A stretch of 64,000 nt of DNA from Bacteroidia bacterium (GCA_030426765.1 JAUHXV010000001.1:1-64000), one strand, 5' to 3'. Positions 1 to 8,635 are shown, numbered from the stretch's first letter. The notes: generated by a model not told the origin, from the letters alone. Translations and numbers: made by a program.

Positions 1-83
1 TGGAAGATGAGTTGTTGGAGCAAACTCCAATCCCGCTGTACAGCGGGAGCAAGTATCGACAGGCTGAATCAAAGGACAAGTAG
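1..83 (+). CDS. C-terminal end of an unidentified protein (partial)
   Basis: The third forward frame is open from the window edge to a TAG at 81-83 and encodes 26 residues rich in charged and polar side chains, plausible as a protein tail. The 16-bp palindrome CCCGCTGTACAGCGGG (32-47) lies inside it. Too little is visible to assign a family, and the frame could be open by chance. Confidence 0.3.
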   Translation, partial: EDELLEQTPIPLYSGSKYRQAESKDK

Positions 84-210
84 ATTCCTCCTTTCAGTCG
101 GAATGACGCCGCCCTGATGGGTACTGAGAGAGCATGGCGGTGGCTCCGCACCGCCATGCTCTCTCCTCTATTAAAAACGAATGTCATTCCGAACGCAGTG
201 AGGAATCTAC
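81..210. repeat. Nested inverted repeat (cruciform-like intergenic element)
   Basis: An outer imperfect inverted repeat has about 27-base arms at 81-107 and 183-209, containing TAGATTCCTCC and its complement GAGGAATCTA and also TCGGAATGAC and GTCATTCCGA. Inside is a perfect 17-bp stem (126-142 with 149-165) closed by a 6-base loop. It lies between the end of the first frame and the 3' end of the MazG-like gene, so the inner hairpin could end transcription from either side. It lacks a long T run. The outer arms resemble dispersed intergenic repeats found in many Bacteroidota genomes. Confidence 0.6.
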
Positions 211-253
211 TGTAGACAAAAAGGAATGCTCCTGCATCTCTGTATCACTTTTG

Positions 254-589
254 TTAATCTGAATTTGTTGATCGATGCCTGTCCATATCCCGATCCGTCT
301 TCTTCTTAAAATTTTCTTCCAGGCCGGAAGTCAGATCGATGTCCATCTGATTGGCGAGGCATAAAAGCACCCACAGGATGTCGGACATTTCGTCTTTGAT
401 GGCAGCTTTAGCATCTGTGTTTCGTTCGGAGGGTTTGAACGACTGGTCGCCATATTCGCGGACGATCCATCGCGCCATTTCGCCCACTTCTTCGGTCAAT
501 ACGCCGAGGTTGGTCAGTTCACTAAAATAGCCACCGCCGTATGTGCGGATCCAGTGATCCACTTTTTGTTGCGCTTCCGAAATCGTCAT
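254..589 (-). CDS. MazG-like nucleotide pyrophosphohydrolase
   Basis: A 111-residue protein of the all-alpha MazG/dUTPase-like superfamily, which hydrolyses nucleoside triphosphates to monophosphate and pyrophosphate and so cleans the nucleotide pool. The metal-binding pattern is visible as EEVGEMARW (residues 33-41) and DEMSDILW (66-73), the usual ExxE and ExxD pairs. The length fits single-domain MazG proteins. It is the second gene of a pair with dtd: its ATG overlaps the dtd stop by 4 bases (ATGA, 586-589), so the two are probably co-translated. Both act in quality control of building blocks. The exact substrate cannot be read from the sequence. Confidence 0.85.
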   Translation of the reverse strand: MTISEAQQKVDHWIRTYGGGYFSELTNLGVLTEEVGEMARWIVREYGDQSFKPSERNTDAKAAIKDEMSDILWVLLCLANQMDIDLTSGLEENFKKKTDRDMDRHRSTNSD

Positions 590-1041
590 AAGTCTTTTTG
601 TTTGCTGTCGATGATGATGGTGACCGGACCGTCGTTGACCAGGCTCACCTGCATGTCTGCGCCGAAGATCCCAGAGGGAACTTTACGTCCGGTTTTGATA
701 CTCAGATAATCTTTAAAATACTCATAAAGTGGAATGGCCGTTTCCGGCCTGGCGGCTTTGATAAATGAAGGCCGATTGCCTTTTTTAGTATTGCCGTGGA
801 GGGTAAACTGACTGATGACCAGGATCTCTCCCTGCACATCCTGCAGCGCGAGGTTCATCTTATTGTCTTCATCCTGAAACAGCCGCATCTGGCTGATCTT
901 GTCGGCCAACCACTGTGCATCTTCTTTGGTGTCTTCGTGTTCCACACCCAGCAAGACCAGCAAACCTTTTCCGATTTCGCCGGTAGGATCGCCATTGGCA
1001 ATGACACTGGCAGAGGAGACGCGTTGGATTACAGCTCGCAT
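586..1041 (-). CDS. dtd: D-aminoacyl-tRNA deacylase
   Basis: A 151-residue DTD-family enzyme that hydrolyses D-amino acids (and glycine from tRNA-Ala) off mischarged tRNAs in the cytoplasm. The N-terminus MRAVIQRVSSASV is typical. The catalytic SQFTL motif (about residues 77-81) and the GPVT motif with the cis-proline near residues 138-141 are both intact. Length matches the family. It is the first gene of a two-gene unit with the downstream MazG-like gene (4-base overlap). It starts beside the AT-rich intergenic region at 1042-1559 and is transcribed away from the heme A synthase gene. Confidence 0.96.
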   Translation of the reverse strand: MRAVIQRVSSASVIANGDPTGEIGKGLLVLLGVEHEDTKEDAQWLADKISQMRLFQDEDNKMNLALQDVQGEILVISQFTLHGNTKKGNRPSFIKAARPETAIPLYEYFKDYLSIKTGRKVPSGIFGADMQVSLVNDGPVTIIIDSKQKDL

Positions 1042-1075
1042 AGAAGAATGGGTTTACAGGTGAGGGGAGAAGTAT

Positions 1076-1418
1076 TTATACACATTATGGCAAATAGCAC
1101 TATATAGTCAGAACAAATTCAACGCTTCCTAAAATCAAATTTTCAACATTTTATCTGGGGATATTGTCAATTTCCTGTGGGAAAAAAGCGTCTTGTCCGC
1201 AGTGTTGATAAACGGGCAAAATTTTGCGCTTTTTTTACGTTCGGAAGTGATGGTTTACTAACATATTGAAAAAATTATTATTAAACATTTTTACTTATGT
1301 ACACTTCGACCACAGGTGCTAATAATTAATATAATAAATTGATTATCAATAAATTAACATGTGTATAAGAATGTGAATTACGGTGCATAAATCAGCGGTT
1401 TTACATTCTGATAAACGG
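1076..1418. other. DnaA-box cluster in AT-rich intergenic DNA; candidate replication origin
   Basis: The 518-bp gap between divergent dtd and heme A synthase is AT-rich. It holds two exact TTATNCACA sites: TTATACACA at 1076-1084 on + and TGTGTATAA at 1360-1368, the same box on -. One-mismatch boxes lie at 1176-1184, 1203-1211 and 1382-1390. The 10-mer TGATAAACGG occurs at 1206-1215 and 1409-1418. Very AT-rich runs lie at about 1265-1360. Two parS palindromes lie 2 kb away. Together this suggests oriC, but dnaA is not in the window and skew was not computed. Confidence 0.4.
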
Positions 1419-1529
1419 CCGAGTAAATTCTTTCCACTAATTCAAAGCCCTAATAATGATGGTATAGATAAGTAATACTATAAAAGTATCATCAATATCA
1501 GTCAGAACAAAATTCAGGAATTCAAAAGG

Positions 1530-1537
1530 TATCTTTG
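1530..1537 (+). promoter_or_regulatory. Bacteroidota -7 promoter box for the heme A synthase gene
   Basis: TATCTTTG matches TAnnTTTG exactly and lies 22 bases before the ATG at 1560. An ATG at 1549 runs straight into a stop, which supports 1560 as the start. No clear -33 TTG is visible at the usual distance. Confidence 0.5.
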
Positions 1538-1559
1538 GCTCGCTGTAAAAAATGAACGT

Positions 1560-2591
1560 ATGAAGGATCAGCGATGGGTGCGTATTTGGCTGATGACAGG
1601 CCTGGTGATGGTCTTTTTTCAGATCATCATTGGCGGCATCACCCGCCTGACCGGTTCAGGGCTCAGTATTACGCGCTGGGAAATTGTCACCGGAACTATA
1701 CCGCCGCTCAATGCAGCGCAATGGGAAGAAGCTTTTGATTTGTACAAGGCAACGCCGCAGTATCAGAAGATCAACCAGGGGATGGAGATGAGCCAGTTTA
1801 AATTCATCTTCTTCTGGGAGTACATCCATCGCTTATGGGCTCGATTGATGGGATTCGTTTTTCTGATTCCCTTTATCATTTTCCTTATGCGGGGTGCGCT
1901 CACTCGGGTGACGATCCGAAGGCTGGGTATGGTGGTTTTCCTGGCCGCATTAGCGGCTGTCTTCGGATGGATCATGGTGGCGTCGGGACTTATCCACAGA
2001 CCGTGGGTCAATGCGTATAAACTGACGATTCATCTTGGCCTGGGTATATCGTTGTTTGTCTATCTTTTTTACACCTGGTTCAAAGAAAGTGATATTCCGC
2101 CTTTGCAGCTGCGAGCGGATTGGAAAGGAATGATTCGGCTGTTGATTATACTGGCTATTATTCAGATCTGTTTCGGGGGTTTTGTGTCCGGTATGAAAGC
2201 AGCGATGAGTTATCCGACATGGCCAAAGATGAATGCGGAATGGATCCCGTCGATATTGTTTGACAGTTCATATTGGAATATCGAGTCCCTCAAGCTTTAT
2301 GATGCGGCCGGATTTATGCCTTCTATGGTGCAGTTTATCCACAGAATGTTGGCCTATGTGTTATTTGTGGTCGCGGTCATTTTTGGATTGCGATTTATGC
2401 GTCAGGAGCTTCGGGAAAACCATTGGGTGGTGTTTGGAATACTTGGATTACTGGTGGTACAGATGACGCTTGGGATTGTTACTTTGTTGGGAAGTTTGGG
2501 ACATATCCCGGTCTTACCTGGGTCTTTGCATCAGGGAGTGGGCATTCTGTTTTTAACCTACCTGTTCTATATTAAGTTTAGGATTAAATAA
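1560..2591 (+). CDS. ctaA: Heme A synthase, COX15/CtaA family
   Basis: A 343-residue polytopic inner-membrane protein that converts heme O to heme A for cytochrome c oxidases. It is of the COX15-like type: the N-terminal segment GGITRLTGSGLSITRW is the family signature, followed by WEYIHR. The four histidines expected as heme ligands are visible at H90 (EYIHR), H158 (TIHLG), H261 (FIHR) and H324 (SLHQG). Seven to eight hydrophobic segments are present. Cysteine-pair motifs seen in some bacterial CtaA proteins are absent, as in COX15-type enzymes. It stands alone with its own promoter box. An aerobic respiratory chain with an aa3-type oxidase is implied. Confidence 0.94.
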   Translation: MKDQRWVRIWLMTGLVMVFFQIIIGGITRLTGSGLSITRWEIVTGTIPPLNAAQWEEAFDLYKATPQYQKINQGMEMSQFKFIFFWEYIHRLWARLMGFVFLIPFIIFLMRGALTRVTIRRLGMVVFLAALAAVFGWIMVASGLIHRPWVNAYKLTIHLGLGISLFVYLFYTWFKESDIPPLQLRADWKGMIRLLIILAIIQICFGGFVSGMKAAMSYPTWPKMNAEWIPSILFDSSYWNIESLKLYDAAGFMPSMVQFIHRMLAYVLFVVAVIFGLRFMRQELRENHWVVFGILGLLVVQMTLGIVTLLGSLGHIPVLPGSLHQGVGILFLTYLFYIKFRIK

Positions 2592-2595
2592 GTTC

Positions 2596-2603
2596 TATTT
2601 TTG
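2596..2603 (+). promoter_or_regulatory. -7 promoter box for the alpha/beta hydrolase gene
   Basis: TATTTTTG matches TAnnTTTG. It begins five bases after the stop of the heme A synthase gene and about 45 bases before the hydrolase ATG at 2647, suggesting separate transcription. Confidence 0.4.
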
Positions 2604-2646
2604 CGCTGTTAAACTAAATCTGTCTTTTGAAGTTTATCACCACTAT

Positions 2647-3417
2647 ATGAATCATACTATCATAGAGGAGAGTGGATTTAAGTATATCGAGTCTGATCCG
2701 GAGAAGGAGCAAACGCTTTTGCTGCTTCACGGGCTTTTCGGTGCTCTGAGTAATTTTTCCGGCATTATTGATCATTTTAAGGGAAAGGTCAATGTGGTGG
2801 TGCCGATGCTCCCGATTTTCGAGCTTCCGCTGCGCAAATTGTCTGTAATGGGGCTGGTGAACCACGTGAGCGACTTCGTATCCTATAAGGGATATCGATA
2901 CCTGAATATTGTAGGCAACAGTCTGGGAGGCCATGTGGCGATTCTGTATTCGCTGGACGTTCCGGAAAAACTGCAGTCGCTGACCCTAACCGGCAGTTCA
3001 GGACTCTTTGAAGAGCCGCTGGGCAGTACGTTCCCTAAGCGTGGAAATTATGAGTTTGTCCAGCAAAAAACTGAATCTACCTTTTACGATCCTAAAGTTG
3101 CCACTAAGGAACTGGTTGATGAGGTCTATGATATTGTGAATGACCGCAACAAGGCGATCCGGGTGATAGCTATTGCGAAATCCGCTTTACGCCATAACAT
3201 CGGTGATCGGCTCGATCAGATCAAAGCGCCTTCATTATTGGTTTGGGGTAAGCAGGATACGATTACACCGGCTTTTGTTGGGGAGAAATTTGACGAACTC
3301 CTCCCTGACTCCGAACTCGTCTTGATGGATAAATGCGGCCATGCGCCGATGATGGAGTATCCGGAGGAGTTTAACCAGGTCCTCGAGAAGTTTCTCGTCA
3401 GCCGCGGAAAGATATAA
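2647..3417 (+). CDS. Alpha/beta-fold hydrolase
   Basis: A 256-residue cytoplasmic alpha/beta hydrolase. The oxyanion HG motif lies at LLLLHGLFG (residues 24-32), the nucleophile elbow GNSLGG places Ser92, the acid is probably Asp204 in WGKQDTITP, and the base is His232 in CGHAPMMEYPEEF. The catalytic triad is therefore complete. The overall pattern resembles the carboxylesterase / MhpC-like group, but the substrate cannot be inferred. No signal peptide. Two parS palindromes follow directly in the 3' intergenic region. Confidence 0.85.
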   Translation: MNHTIIEESGFKYIESDPEKEQTLLLLHGLFGALSNFSGIIDHFKGKVNVVVPMLPIFELPLRKLSVMGLVNHVSDFVSYKGYRYLNIVGNSLGGHVAILYSLDVPEKLQSLTLTGSSGLFEEPLGSTFPKRGNYEFVQQKTESTFYDPKVATKELVDEVYDIVNDRNKAIRVIAIAKSALRHNIGDRLDQIKAPSLLVWGKQDTITPAFVGEKFDELLPDSELVLMDKCGHAPMMEYPEEFNQVLEKFLVSRGKI

Positions 3418-3430
3418 GGAGCCGGACGGA

Positions 3431-3448
3431 TTGTTCCACGTGGAACAA
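3431..3448. promoter_or_regulatory. parS centromere-like site 1
   Basis: TTGTTCCACGTGGAACAA is a perfect 18-bp palindrome. Its core TGTTCCACGTGGAACA fits the chromosomal parS consensus (TGTTtCACGTGaAACA, with the C/G variant known from Pseudomonas) bound by ParB. It is intergenic, 14 bases after the hydrolase stop. Confidence 0.85.
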
Positions 3449-3513
3449 ATTTTCCTATCTGGTCGCACAATATTTTCAATTTAATATTAATTGTCATAAT
3501 ACCCTGCTTTGGG

Positions 3514-3531
3514 TTGTTCCACGTGGAACAA
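3514..3531. promoter_or_regulatory. parS centromere-like site 2
   Basis: A second identical 18-bp copy of TTGTTCCACGTGGAACAA, starting 83 bp after the first, a spacing of about eight helical turns that would put both sites on the same DNA face. It lies 66 bases upstream of the M13 peptidase start. Confidence 0.85.
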
Positions 3532-3596
3532 TCACAGGTCTATTTTTATTGTATTGAACATAAAGCGTACTAACCTCAATAATTAAAACACATACT

Positions 3597-5561
3597 ATGG
3601 GAAAGGGGATAGATGTGGAAAACCTCGACAAGACGTTTACACCCGAAGATGATTTCTACCAGTTTGTCAACGGCGGATGGATGAATACGACGACCATTCC
3701 TCCTGACAGAAGTATTTGGGGAAGTTTTCATGAGCTTTCCAAAAACACCGAACAAGACGTCATCGATATTCTGGAAGAAGCCTTAGCCACGCCGGGGCCT
3801 GCGGAAAATATTGCCGCTCGCTTATTCGAAACCGGTATGGATGAACCTCAGATTGAGAAAACCAAACTTCTACCTCTGCAGGATCTGTTGGAGCGGATTG
3901 ATCAATTAGAGCATCATAACCAGTTGCCCGGGCTGCTTGGGTATTTGTCCACACACGGTGCAGGCGCGATAGTGCATTTCAGCGTCCATCCGGATATGGC
4001 GGACAGTCATGTGTATGCGGCATATCTGGAGGCGGCCAATCTCGGATTGCCGGAAAGGGAATACTATCTGGACACCGATGAGAAAGGGGTTAAGATCAGG
4101 CAACAATACACGGATTATATCAGCGCCCTGCTTCAAAAGGAATTAGGCTACGAAGAAACGGCGGCTCAAAAGAGCGCGGAAGATATCCTGGCATTAGAAC
4201 AGCAGCTGGCCCGTGAGATGATGCCGAAAGAAGACAGGCGCCAGATGGACAAACTCTACAATCCTATGACGTCCGGCGAACTGAGCGAGATGATGCCGAA
4301 TTGGTCGTGGCAGGAATTCTTTGCAAAAATGGAGACGCCTTTTCCTGAGCGGATCATCGTGACCGAACCGGATTATATGCGGTATATCAACCAGCAGTTT
4401 AGTAAATTCTCCATCGAGACCATCCACCACTATCTCCGGTTTGTCGTGATCAATACCTACGCTCCTTATGCGCACAAATCCCTCGAAGAAGCACAATTTG
4501 ACTTCTACGCGCGCACTCTGCAGGGCATTGAATCTATGCGACCCCGGAAAGAGCGATTGGTGCAAGTCGTCAATCAAAGCCTTGGTGAAGCATTAGGGCA
4601 GTTATACGTATCAAAGCATTTTCCAAAAAAAGCCAAAGAAAGCGCGGTAGAAATGACCAAAGATATCGTTGAGGCTTTTCGCAACAGAATTCAGGCGTTG
4701 GACTGGATGGAAGAAACAACCAAAGCGTATGCCTTGGAAAAACTTGAAGCGTTTAAGGTTAAAATTGGTTTTCCGGATCATTGGAAAGATTACAAAGGAT
4801 TGACTATCAACGGAATAGGTGAAAAGGGCAGCTATCTTGACAACATGCTATCGGTCGTCACCTGGCGGTTTAACCGCGACAAAAAACGGATCGGTCAAAA
4901 GGTGGATAAAGAAGAGTGGTTTATGCCCCCACAGCAAGTCAATGCATATTACAATCCGATGTTTAACGAAATCGTCTTTCCGGCCGCAATCCTTCAGCCG
5001 CCGTTTTTCGACTGGGAAGCGGATGCCGCGGTCAACTACGGAGGTATAGGTGCGGTCATCGGCCATGAGATCACGCATGGATTTGACGACCAGGGCAGCC
5101 GCTTTGATAAATCCGGTAATCTCAAAGAGTGGTGGACGGAAAAAGACAGAGCGCGATTTAGTGAAAAAACCAAAGACCTGATCACGCAATTTGATCAATA
5201 CTATCCCTTCGAAGATCTCGCACTCAACGGTACGTTTACCTTAGGTGAAAACATCGCTGATCTGGGCGGACTGAGTGTGGCGTATGATGCATTGCAACTC
5301 TATTACAAACGCCATCCGAAGCCCGATAAGATAGACGGCTACTCACAGGAGCAACGATTCTTTATGTCGTGGGCGACAGTGTGGCGCACGAAGACTCGAC
5401 CGGAAGCGCTGCGCAACCAGATCAAAACAGATCCGCATCCGCCGGGATTGTATCGCGCCGTCGCAGCGCCTTCGAATATGCCGGGATTCTATCAGGCTTT
5501 TAATATCAAACCCACCAGTCAATGGTACCGCGCGGAAGAGCAAAGGATTAAAATCTGGTAA
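3597..5561 (+). CDS. pepO: M13-family (neprilysin-like) zinc endopeptidase
   Basis: A 654-residue M13 metallopeptidase with the full two-part fold. The N-terminal M13 domain begins at about residue 15 (FYQFVNGGWM) and the C-terminal catalytic domain holds HEITH (His490, Glu491, His494) and GENIADLGG with the third zinc ligand Glu551. The NAYY substrate-binding motif is present upstream. Many Bacteroidota copies carry a signal or lipoprotein peptide; this one starts MGKGIDVENLDKTF and has none, so it should be cytoplasmic and act on oligopeptides. It follows the parS pair and is a single transcription unit as far as can be seen. Confidence 0.95.
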   Translation: MGKGIDVENLDKTFTPEDDFYQFVNGGWMNTTTIPPDRSIWGSFHELSKNTEQDVIDILEEALATPGPAENIAARLFETGMDEPQIEKTKLLPLQDLLERIDQLEHHNQLPGLLGYLSTHGAGAIVHFSVHPDMADSHVYAAYLEAANLGLPEREYYLDTDEKGVKIRQQYTDYISALLQKELGYEETAAQKSAEDILALEQQLAREMMPKEDRRQMDKLYNPMTSGELSEMMPNWSWQEFFAKMETPFPERIIVTEPDYMRYINQQFSKFSIETIHHYLRFVVINTYAPYAHKSLEEAQFDFYARTLQGIESMRPRKERLVQVVNQSLGEALGQLYVSKHFPKKAKESAVEMTKDIVEAFRNRIQALDWMEETTKAYALEKLEAFKVKIGFPDHWKDYKGLTINGIGEKGSYLDNMLSVVTWRFNRDKKRIGQKVDKEEWFMPPQQVNAYYNPMFNEIVFPAAILQPPFFDWEADAAVNYGGIGAVIGHEITHGFDDQGSRFDKSGNLKEWWTEKDRARFSEKTKDLITQFDQYYPFEDLALNGTFTLGENIADLGGLSVAYDALQLYYKRHPKPDKIDGYSQEQRFFMSWATVWRTKTRPEALRNQIKTDPHPPGLYRAVAAPSNMPGFYQAFNIKPTSQWYRAEEQRIKIW

Positions 5562-5629
5562 AAGATATATGCAAGGTGGTCATACTTTGACGTGTTCAGG
5601 ACACCTGTAAAGGGAAAACTGAACGAACC

Positions 5630-6001
5630 ATGTTGAATAAGCAAAGGCGCTTTTGCACCACATGCAAAGAAGAAATCCACGGCCGCAGTGACAAACGATT
5701 TTGTTCGGATTACTGTCGCGCTGTGCACTACAATCAGGTGGATACGGAAGTGACTCTACTCATGCGTCGCGTTAATTACCAGATCCGTAAAAACCGCCGG
5801 ATCCTGGCGCGGATGAATCCAAAAGGAAAATCAAAAGTGGCGCGCGTCAAACTCCTGGAGGCCGGTTTGAATTTTCAATATCACACGCACACCTGTACGA
5901 CACGCTCGGGACAGGTGTTTCGCTTCTGCTACGATCAGGGCTATTATGAAATGCGAAATAACTACGTCAAGATCCTCGCACAGAATCAGCTGACAGAGTA
6001 G
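5630..6001 (+). CDS. Small zinc-ribbon protein of unknown function
   Basis: A 123-residue basic protein. Near the N-terminus CTTCKEE (Cys9, Cys12) and CSDYCR (two cysteines four apart) form a plausible CxxC...CxxxC zinc site, as in small Bacteroidota proteins described as containing a zinc ribbon. The middle, VNYQIRKNRRILARMNP, is strongly basic and could touch nucleic acid. The C-terminal part has CTTRSGQVFRFCYDQGY. The function is unknown. It converges on rsmA with only 14 bases between the stops. Confidence 0.75.
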   Translation: MLNKQRRFCTTCKEEIHGRSDKRFCSDYCRAVHYNQVDTEVTLLMRRVNYQIRKNRRILARMNPKGKSKVARVKLLEAGLNFQYHTHTCTTRSGQVFRFCYDQGYYEMRNNYVKILAQNQLTE

Positions 6002-6015
6002 TGGTTGTGTCGTCA

Positions 6016-6786
6016 TTAACTGACTTCCTGAAATCGCTTTGCGATCGTAACAAACTGATCTACAGAGAGTTGTTCAGGCCTAAGCGCCTCTATGCCCATA
6101 TCCACTAACAGGCTTTCCGGCATGATCGAGGTGAGTGTATTTCTCAGTTTTTTACGGCGTTGATGGAAGGCTACTTTGACGACCTGACGCAGGACATTGA
6201 AGGGGACATCTTCGACTTCTTTCTGATAACGTGTCAAAGCGATGACTGCGCTTTGCACTTTGGGTGGCGGCGCAAAAGATTCCGGACCGACTTTAAAAAG
6301 AAGTTCGGCGCGATAATACGCCTGCACCATCACAGAGATCACACCATATGCCTTGCTGCCCGGACCGGCGCAAATTCGATTCGCCACTTCATATTGAAAC
6401 ATGCCCGCCATAAACGGTACGCGATGTCGATGATGCAAACCCAGGAAAACAATCTGGCTGGAGATGTTGTATGGAAAGTTACCCACGATAACAAAATCAT
6501 CATCCGGCGTGACAAGTTCTTCAAGGCGCACATGCAGGATATCGCCCTGAATGATTTGCAGGGACGTGTTTTTAAATTCCTTATTCAAAAACGGAATCAG
6601 ATCCCGATCCAATTCAACCGCAACCACAGGCAAAGGTTGTTGGATCAGGAAGCGCGTCAGAATTCCTTTTCCGGGGCCGATTTCCACTACTGTTGCACAA
6701 CCTTCGGTATTGAGGGAAGAGGCCAGATTAGCGGCGATATCTTCCTCGATGAGGAAGTGCTGACCAAATGATTTTTTGGCTTTCAT
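6016..6786 (-). CDS. rsmA: 16S rRNA (adenine-N6,N6)-dimethyltransferase
   Basis: A 256-residue KsgA/RsmA enzyme that dimethylates two adjacent adenines in the 3' hairpin of 16S rRNA during 30S assembly, using S-adenosylmethionine. Seen in order: the N-terminal KKSFGQHFL, the SAM-binding EIGPGKG (residues 35-41), the acidic loop ending VELD near residue 60, GDIL (81-84), and the catalytic NFPYNIS (103-109). Length is normal. No co-transcribed pdxA or other partner is seen; the gene upstream on the same strand starts beyond the convergent gene and is separate. Confidence 0.97.
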   Translation of the reverse strand: MKAKKSFGQHFLIEEDIAANLASSLNTEGCATVVEIGPGKGILTRFLIQQPLPVVAVELDRDLIPFLNKEFKNTSLQIIQGDILHVRLEELVTPDDDFVIVGNFPYNISSQIVFLGLHHRHRVPFMAGMFQYEVANRICAGPGSKAYGVISVMVQAYYRAELLFKVGPESFAPPPKVQSAVIALTRYQKEVEDVPFNVLRQVVKVAFHQRRKKLRNTLTSIMPESLLVDMGIEALRPEQLSVDQFVTIAKRFQEVS

Positions 6787-6871
6787 CGGTGGCGAAGATA
6801 GAGAATCAAAGCATCAGCCTGGGAAAAGCAAACTTGTGGAAGAGGAAATTCAAAACACACACTTGCTACCA

Positions 6872-8635
6872 TCAGAAGACATTGTTGCGGTAGGGAATAT
6901 TGATGCGCACGCCGAGTTGCAGGATGGTTGTTTTCAAACTACGCGCTGCAATGTCGCTGACTTTATTTCGAATCAACACACGTCCATCGACAAACATGCC
7001 GGGTGACAATTCGTAAATCGCGGCGGCATGACCGTAAAAGATATTCGTTCCCACACCCTGGCCGATATAGTTGCCATAATCACCTTGTCGGTACGTGTTG
7101 GGAAAAATGACATTGCTGCCGTACGAGATGCTATCGATATCTTCCCCTGTGCGCATAAAACTCAAACTCGCATTGAGCGACAAGCGAGGTGACACCTGAT
7201 ACTTGCCCGAGACAATCAACTCAGAAAAGTTTCCACCCATCGGATGCGCCAGCGTTTGTTTGTAGTTGGAGTAATTGGCCTGGTGGTCCACATGAGAATA
7301 CGTGTAAGGGCGCACTGAATTCCATTCGAGTTGCAGGTCCAGCATGCGCACGCCAAATGCGTTGATATATTTTGCGCCTAACTGTAAACCAAACTTATTT
7401 CCCCACCAGTCGAGGCTGCCTTCCAGAATTTCACCCAGGGAAATATCGTCCAGGATAAACTGTCCGTAAAAAGAAAAGGTGCGCTTGACGTCCTGTCGAA
7501 AGCTGAAACCGAGTAACACATTATCCGGGCTGCCGATCCACCCTTCCACTGTTCGGTACAAAATAATCGGGTTGAGATACTGGAGTTCAAACTGGTCGTT
7601 GTCGCGATCAAACACGACCGATTCAAACAAACCGAGTGTTAGTGTTTTGTTGGGTTTGTAACTCAGATAATGTGCGGCCATGTATTTTTTTGGCACCGGC
7701 TCAAACTGCCCGTTGACCACTCTAAAATTGTCTGCGGATATTTCCGCGAAAATATTCTGGTAGTGAAATTTCCATACCCGCGTATTGAACTTCAACGAAA
7801 AATAGGGTGTCGAAAAATCGGATATAAATAAGGACCGGATTCCATCGCCTATGAAAAACTGATTATGCCCTAGCTGCATGCCGATGTACTTGCCGAAGTT
7901 GATACCGATATACGCATTGGCAAGAAGGAAATCGCGACCATCCGTGACTTCAAAAAGAGAACTGTCGAAGTCTTTATACAGTGCGGCCCCCGGTACAACA
8001 TCCAGGCTGTCCGTGTATTGATTGATGTAGTTCGGGAAGCGCACCTGGCTGTCGTAAAAGCTGGTTTGGAAAAACACATTTTTGCCAACCGCTCCGCGAA
8101 GACTCAGCCCGCGTTGGTTGTAGAAGATGGTGGTTTCTTCTTCCGCATCATGTCCCACGGCGAGATGCAATATTGGATTGACGCGCAGATAAAAATCTTT
8201 TACGTCAACTTCGTAGAGATGCTCGGGAGTCCTGTAAAATGTTTTCCAAAGAGGGTGTTTGCTTTTTCGGTAACGGGTTGAATCTGCTTTAATTTTAGTG
8301 TCGATGTATCCGTGAAACGTTGAATCGGGGTGAGCTCCCGGAACCACAAATTCGTTGTTCTGATCATAGATCGACTGCATCTGGTGATTGGATATTCTAT
8401 CATTCGCCTCTTCAGCGTAGATGCTGGCGAGTATGACGAGGTCTGAACGCCAGTACGGCATGATGGCAGAATGGAGGGACGAATCACCACCACCGCTTTC
8501 GATGATCATGCGATCGTAGATGGCGTGTTTTTCGCGATCCATTTCTGTCAGGATATTCTGAGCCGCCAGGTCAGTTCCACACCACAACAGGAACAACAAA
8601 TTCAGCGAAAGAAAAAAACCGGTGCGCGTCATCAT
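6872..8635 (-). CDS. Outer-membrane beta-barrel protein, Wzi/RemB-like
   Basis: A 587-residue protein with a signal peptide (hydrophobic stretch FFLSLNLLFLLWCGTDLAAQ, cleavage probably after AQ at about residue 26). The rest alternates aromatic and polar residues with many short beta-strand-like segments such as YIGINFGKYIGMQLGHNQFFIGDG, as in capsule-assembly Wzi proteins and the gliding-associated RemB of Bacteroidota. The C-terminus ends in LQLGVRINIPYRNNVF, a plausible last strand. The start overlaps the 3' end of lpxK by 4 bases, so it is probably translated from the lpxK transcript and belongs to an envelope biogenesis unit. The family call rests on overall look only. Confidence 0.6.
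   Translation of the reverse strand: MMTRTGFFLSLNLLFLLWCGTDLAAQNILTEMDREKHAIYDRMIIESGGGDSSLHSAIMPYWRSDLVILASIYAEEANDRISNHQMQSIYDQNNEFVVPGAHPDSTFHGYIDTKIKADSTRYRKSKHPLWKTFYRTPEHLYEVDVKDFYLRVNPILHLAVGHDAEEETTIFYNQRGLSLRGAVGKNVFFQTSFYDSQVRFPNYINQYTDSLDVVPGAALYKDFDSSLFEVTDGRDFLLANAYIGINFGKYIGMQLGHNQFFIGDGIRSLFISDFSTPYFSLKFNTRVWKFHYQNIFAEISADNFRVVNGQFEPVPKKYMAAHYLSYKPNKTLTLGLFESVVFDRDNDQFELQYLNPIILYRTVEGWIGSPDNVLLGFSFRQDVKRTFSFYGQFILDDISLGEILEGSLDWWGNKFGLQLGAKYINAFGVRMLDLQLEWNSVRPYTYSHVDHQANYSNYKQTLAHPMGGNFSELIVSGKYQVSPRLSLNASLSFMRTGEDIDSISYGSNVIFPNTYRQGDYGNYIGQGVGTNIFYGHAAAIYELSPGMFVDGRVLIRNKVSDIAARSLKTTILQLGVRINIPYRNNVF

Noticed and set aside
796-1107. Gene on the plus strand opposite dtd
   Set aside because: It is a shadow of the well-supported dtd gene and has no family features.
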